32,151 nucleotides of DNA from an uncultured Gammaproteobacteria bacterium (GTDB taxonomy: Bacteria > Pseudomonadota > Gammaproteobacteria > PS1 > Pseudothioglobaceae), in assembly GCA_902513495.1 (NCBI GenBank), contig CABXNH010000011.1, forward strand, positions 1 through 32,151, given 5' to 3'. The notes beneath the pieces are model-generated. The model was given only the letters and a program-made list of their open reading frames with translations. It was not told the origin of the DNA and searched no databases. This document shows, in pieces, positions 27,592 to 32,151 of the stretch; within the stretch, counting starts at the first letter, position 1; each line of letters starts with the position of its first letter. Made by a program: the position numbers and the translations under genes.

Positions 27592-28924
27592 ATCAGATAC
27601 GATATGCGCCTTAGCAACTGCTTATGGCCAAAGTGGAATTGGCATCATTAGGGTTAGTGGCCCCCTCGCAAGGTTTATTGCAAAAAAAATACTGCATAAA
27701 GATTTGGAATCCAGATATGCCTATTATGGCGCTTTCTTTGATGATGACAGCCATGTTATTGACAAAGGGGTGGCAATTGTCTTTCCTGGCCCTAACTCCT
27801 ACACCGGAGAGGATGTTGTTGAGTTTCAGGGACATGGAGGGATAAGCGTCATCAGAAAGCTCTTGGAGACAATCATTTCACTTGATGTTAGGCTTGCTGA
27901 GCCAGGCGAATTTACAAAGAGGGCGTTCTTAAATGGCAAAATGGACCTTGTCCAAGCTGAAGCGGTCCAAGATTTGATTCAATCCAACTCTGAAGAGTCT
28001 GCGTTGAGTGCAGTTAGATCTCTGACTGGAGAGTTTTCAGAACAAATCAATCTAATACTCTCAGAGTTAATTTCATTAAGAGTTTTTGTAGAAGCCACTA
28101 TTGATTTCTCTGATGAAGAAATTGATTTTTTAGAGTCTCACGAAGTTTCAAAAAAACTTTACTCCCTAAAAGAAAGACTTTTAAATATTCTTGAAAATGC
28201 AAATCAAGGCGCTATCTTAAGAGATGGAATTCATGTCGCAATTGCGGGCAAACCCAATGCGGGTAAATCGAGCTTACTCAATTCACTCACAAAGCAGTCT
28301 AGTGCAATTGTTACTGATATTGCTGGCACTACAAGAGATATTCTTAAGGAAACAATCTATGTAGACGGCATGCCTATTCATATTATTGATACTGCTGGCC
28401 TTCATAACAGCGACAATATAATTGAGCAAGAGGGTATTAGAAGAGCGCATACTGAAATCAATAATGCAGACGTTGTTTTACTTGTTTATGATGCGAGCGA
28501 TAAATCAGTTGACTTATCAATACTGCCCGATTCAGTTAAAGACAAACAAAAAATAGTAATCAAAAATAAGATTGATTTAACGGGCTCTGAACCTGGGATT
28601 CAAAACAATCAAAAAAACCCAGAAATAGCGATCTCTGCAAAAAAAGGAGATGGAATTGATTTTGTTAGAAAGGCACTTTCAGATTTTGCAGGTCTTAATT
28701 CAAACACTGAGGGCGTCTTTCTAGCACGCAAAAGGCATATCATTGCCATTGATGAAACCCTCATATCTATTAATAGTGCAATCAGTCAACTTGATGGAGG
28801 GGCCAGTGAACTAGTCGCTGAAGATCTTCGTCAGGCAGGAATGCATCTTGGTCAGGTAACCGGTGAGTTTTCATCAGACGATCTCTTGGGGGAAATCTTC
28901 TCTTCATTCTGTATTGGTAAATAG
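27581..28924 (+). CDS. mnmE: tRNA modification GTPase MnmE (TrmE), GTG start
   Basis: DTICALATAYGQSGIGIIRVSG, GEFTKRAFLNGKMDLVQAEAV, GKPNAGKSSLLNSL, GTTRDI, C-terminal GEIFSSFCIGK. Confidence 0.97.
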   Translation: MTHKSDTICALATAYGQSGIGIIRVSGPLARFIAKKILHKDLESRYAYYGAFFDDDSHVIDKGVAIVFPGPNSYTGEDVVEFQGHGGISVIRKLLETIISLDVRLAEPGEFTKRAFLNGKMDLVQAEAVQDLIQSNSEESALSAVRSLTGEFSEQINLILSELISLRVFVEATIDFSDEEIDFLESHEVSKKLYSLKERLLNILENANQGAILRDGIHVAIAGKPNAGKSSLLNSLTKQSSAIVTDIAGTTRDILKETIYVDGMPIHIIDTAGLHNSDNIIEQEGIRRAHTEINNADVVLLVYDASDKSVDLSILPDSVKDKQKIVIKNKIDLTGSEPGIQNNQKNPEIAISAKKGDGIDFVRKALSDFAGLNSNTEGVFLARKRHIIAIDETLISINSAISQLDGGASELVAEDLRQAGMHLGQVTGEFSSDDLLGEIFSSFCIGK

Positions 28925-29076
28925 AGTACAATTGATTGTTTTCGAGAGAAAAAAATAGGAAATACACTACCTCAGTAATTCTCTCTATATTGTTGATTTA
29001 AAACACTATTTTATAGACAGCTACTTTATTAATTTTAGCGATCAAAAGTTTATTTAATAAAAAAGAGCAATATAGC

Positions 29077-29104
29077 TTGACGCAACAATTTGAGCATGTA
29101 TAAT
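29077..29104 (+). promoter_or_regulatory. rRNA operon promoter (TTGACG-16-TATAAT) with GC-rich discriminator
   Basis: TTGACG 29077-29082, 16-nt spacer, TATAAT 29099-29104, AT-rich upstream region, then TTCCCGCTTTCACCGCGC. Confidence 0.75.
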
Positions 29105-29146
29105 TTCCCGCTTTCACCGCGCAAACAGATCTTTTTTTGAGTGGTA

Positions 29147-29161
29147 GTTCTTTAACAATTT
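29147..29161 (+). promoter_or_regulatory. rrn antitermination boxA in the leader
   Basis: GTTCTTTAACAATTT, near match to the enterobacterial rrn boxA (GCTCTTTAACAATTT). Confidence 0.85.
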
Positions 29162-29184
29162 ATCAAGCAACTTGTGTGGGCACT
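29162..29184 (+). other. 5' half of the pre-16S processing stem
   Basis: ATCAAGCAACTTGTGTGGGCACT pairs with AGTGTTCACACAAGTTGTTTGAT at 30841-30863, with a few G-U pairs. Confidence 0.8.
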
Positions 29185-29289
29185 CGTGCAAGAAATTGTG
29201 CAGTGCACATAAAAAACAAAAGCAGATAAGCTTTTAAAAAAATTGAACTATTGGTTATAAATGCCATGTGTTCTAAAAAGTCAAAGATT

Positions 29290-30829
<1,540 letters not shown>

Positions 30830-30840
30830 AGAAATGCATG

Positions 30841-30863
30841 AGTGTTCACACAAGTTGTTTGAT
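30841..30863 (+). other. 3' half of the pre-16S processing stem
   Basis: Complementary to 29162-29184. Confidence 0.8.
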
Positions 30864-30920
30864 AATATTAAAGTAAGAGAAAAAAGACCAATAACCCAAA
30901 ATCAATTGAATTGATATTAA

Positions 30921-30997
<77 letters not shown>

Positions 30998-31023
30998 TTT
31001 TTCTGGGTTATTAGTTTTTATTT

Positions 31024-31099
31024 GGGGCTATAGCTCAGCTGGGAGAGCGCCTGGTTTGCATCCAGGAGGTCAGCAGTTCGATCCTGCTTAGCTCCACCA
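31024..31099 (+). tRNA. tRNA-Ala(TGC), CCA encoded
   Basis: GGGGCTATAGCTCAGCTGGGAGAGCGCCTGGTTTGCATCCAGGAGGTCAGCAGTTCGATCCTGCTTAGCTCCACCA. Confidence 0.97.
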
Positions 31100-31112
31100 T
31101 TTTTCTCAAATG

Positions 31113-31155
31113 AAAACTTAAATAAGGTTTATTGAATAAGGTTTATTTAAGTTTT
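31113..31155 (+). repeat. 13-bp inverted repeat enclosing a 14-nt tandem duplication downstream of tRNA-Ala
   Basis: AAAACTTAAATAA (31113-31125) / TTATTTAAGTTTT (31143-31155); tandem AATAAGGTTTATTG (31121-31134) and AATAAGGTTTATTT (31135-31148). Confidence 0.9.
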
Positions 31156-31187
31156 TATGCCCTTTCTAGTTTTTAACTAGACTGGGA

Positions 31188-31202
31188 GCTCTTTAACAAT
31201 TT
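31188..31202 (+). promoter_or_regulatory. Second boxA in the 16S-23S spacer
   Basis: GCTCTTTAACAATTT, preceded by the hairpin TCTAGTT-TTT-AACTAGA (31165-31181). Confidence 0.85.
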
Positions 31203-31405
31203 GGATATGAAGTAAAGTTTGTTAAATACAATACAACGTAAGGTGTATTGCATTGACACAACAATTTCAAAAAATATGGATTCTCATTGATAGATTAATT
31301 TCTATCATTGATAAATAGAATTCACTGATTGTATCGAAAGATACAGCTAGTGACTTCACAAGGTGAAATACGAAACCATTTAACCCAGATACTTTGGGGT
31401 TATAT

Positions 31406-32151
<746 letters not shown>

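Noticed and set aside
28944-28985. GAGAGAA / TTCTCTC inverted repeat after mnmE as a terminator
   Set aside because: 28-nt loop, A-rich rather than T-rich downstream context; not convincing as intrinsic terminator.

Overview
The window looks like a compact, AT-rich chromosomal core region of a gammaproteobacterium. Gene content and 16S/23S suggest a SUP05/Thioglobaceae-like lineage; this is an impression, not a search result. It runs from a 5'-truncated metC through tauD-like, MFS, glmU | aquaporin-arsC-DUF47-pit, ibaG, rpmE, hemE, trpA, accD, ispH, a PfkB kinase, a three-gene cassette of unknown function (winged-helix-like, orphan 87 aa, MASE1-like membrane protein) | mfd-maf | folA-small lipoprotein | gltB | yaaA, grx | mutT-thiE/tenI fusion | gshA-mnmE. 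It ends in an rRNA operon: 16S, tRNA-Ile(GAT), tRNA-Ala(TGC) and a 23S truncated at the right edge. I saw no CRISPR array, transposase, prophage or toxin-antitoxin module. The observations most worth checking are (1) an aquaporin-ArsC-PhoU-like-PiT cluster whose aquaporin has an unusual selectivity filter and no local ArsR/ArsB/Acr3, preceded by palindromes of TGAA/TTCA half-sites; (2) the uncharacterised cassette at 13.07-14.46 kb with inverted repeats upstream of its putative regulator; and (3) the inverted-repeat architecture of the rRNA leader and spacers. I do not see convincing evidence of a wholly new system. The 13 kb cassette is the best candidate for undescribed function.
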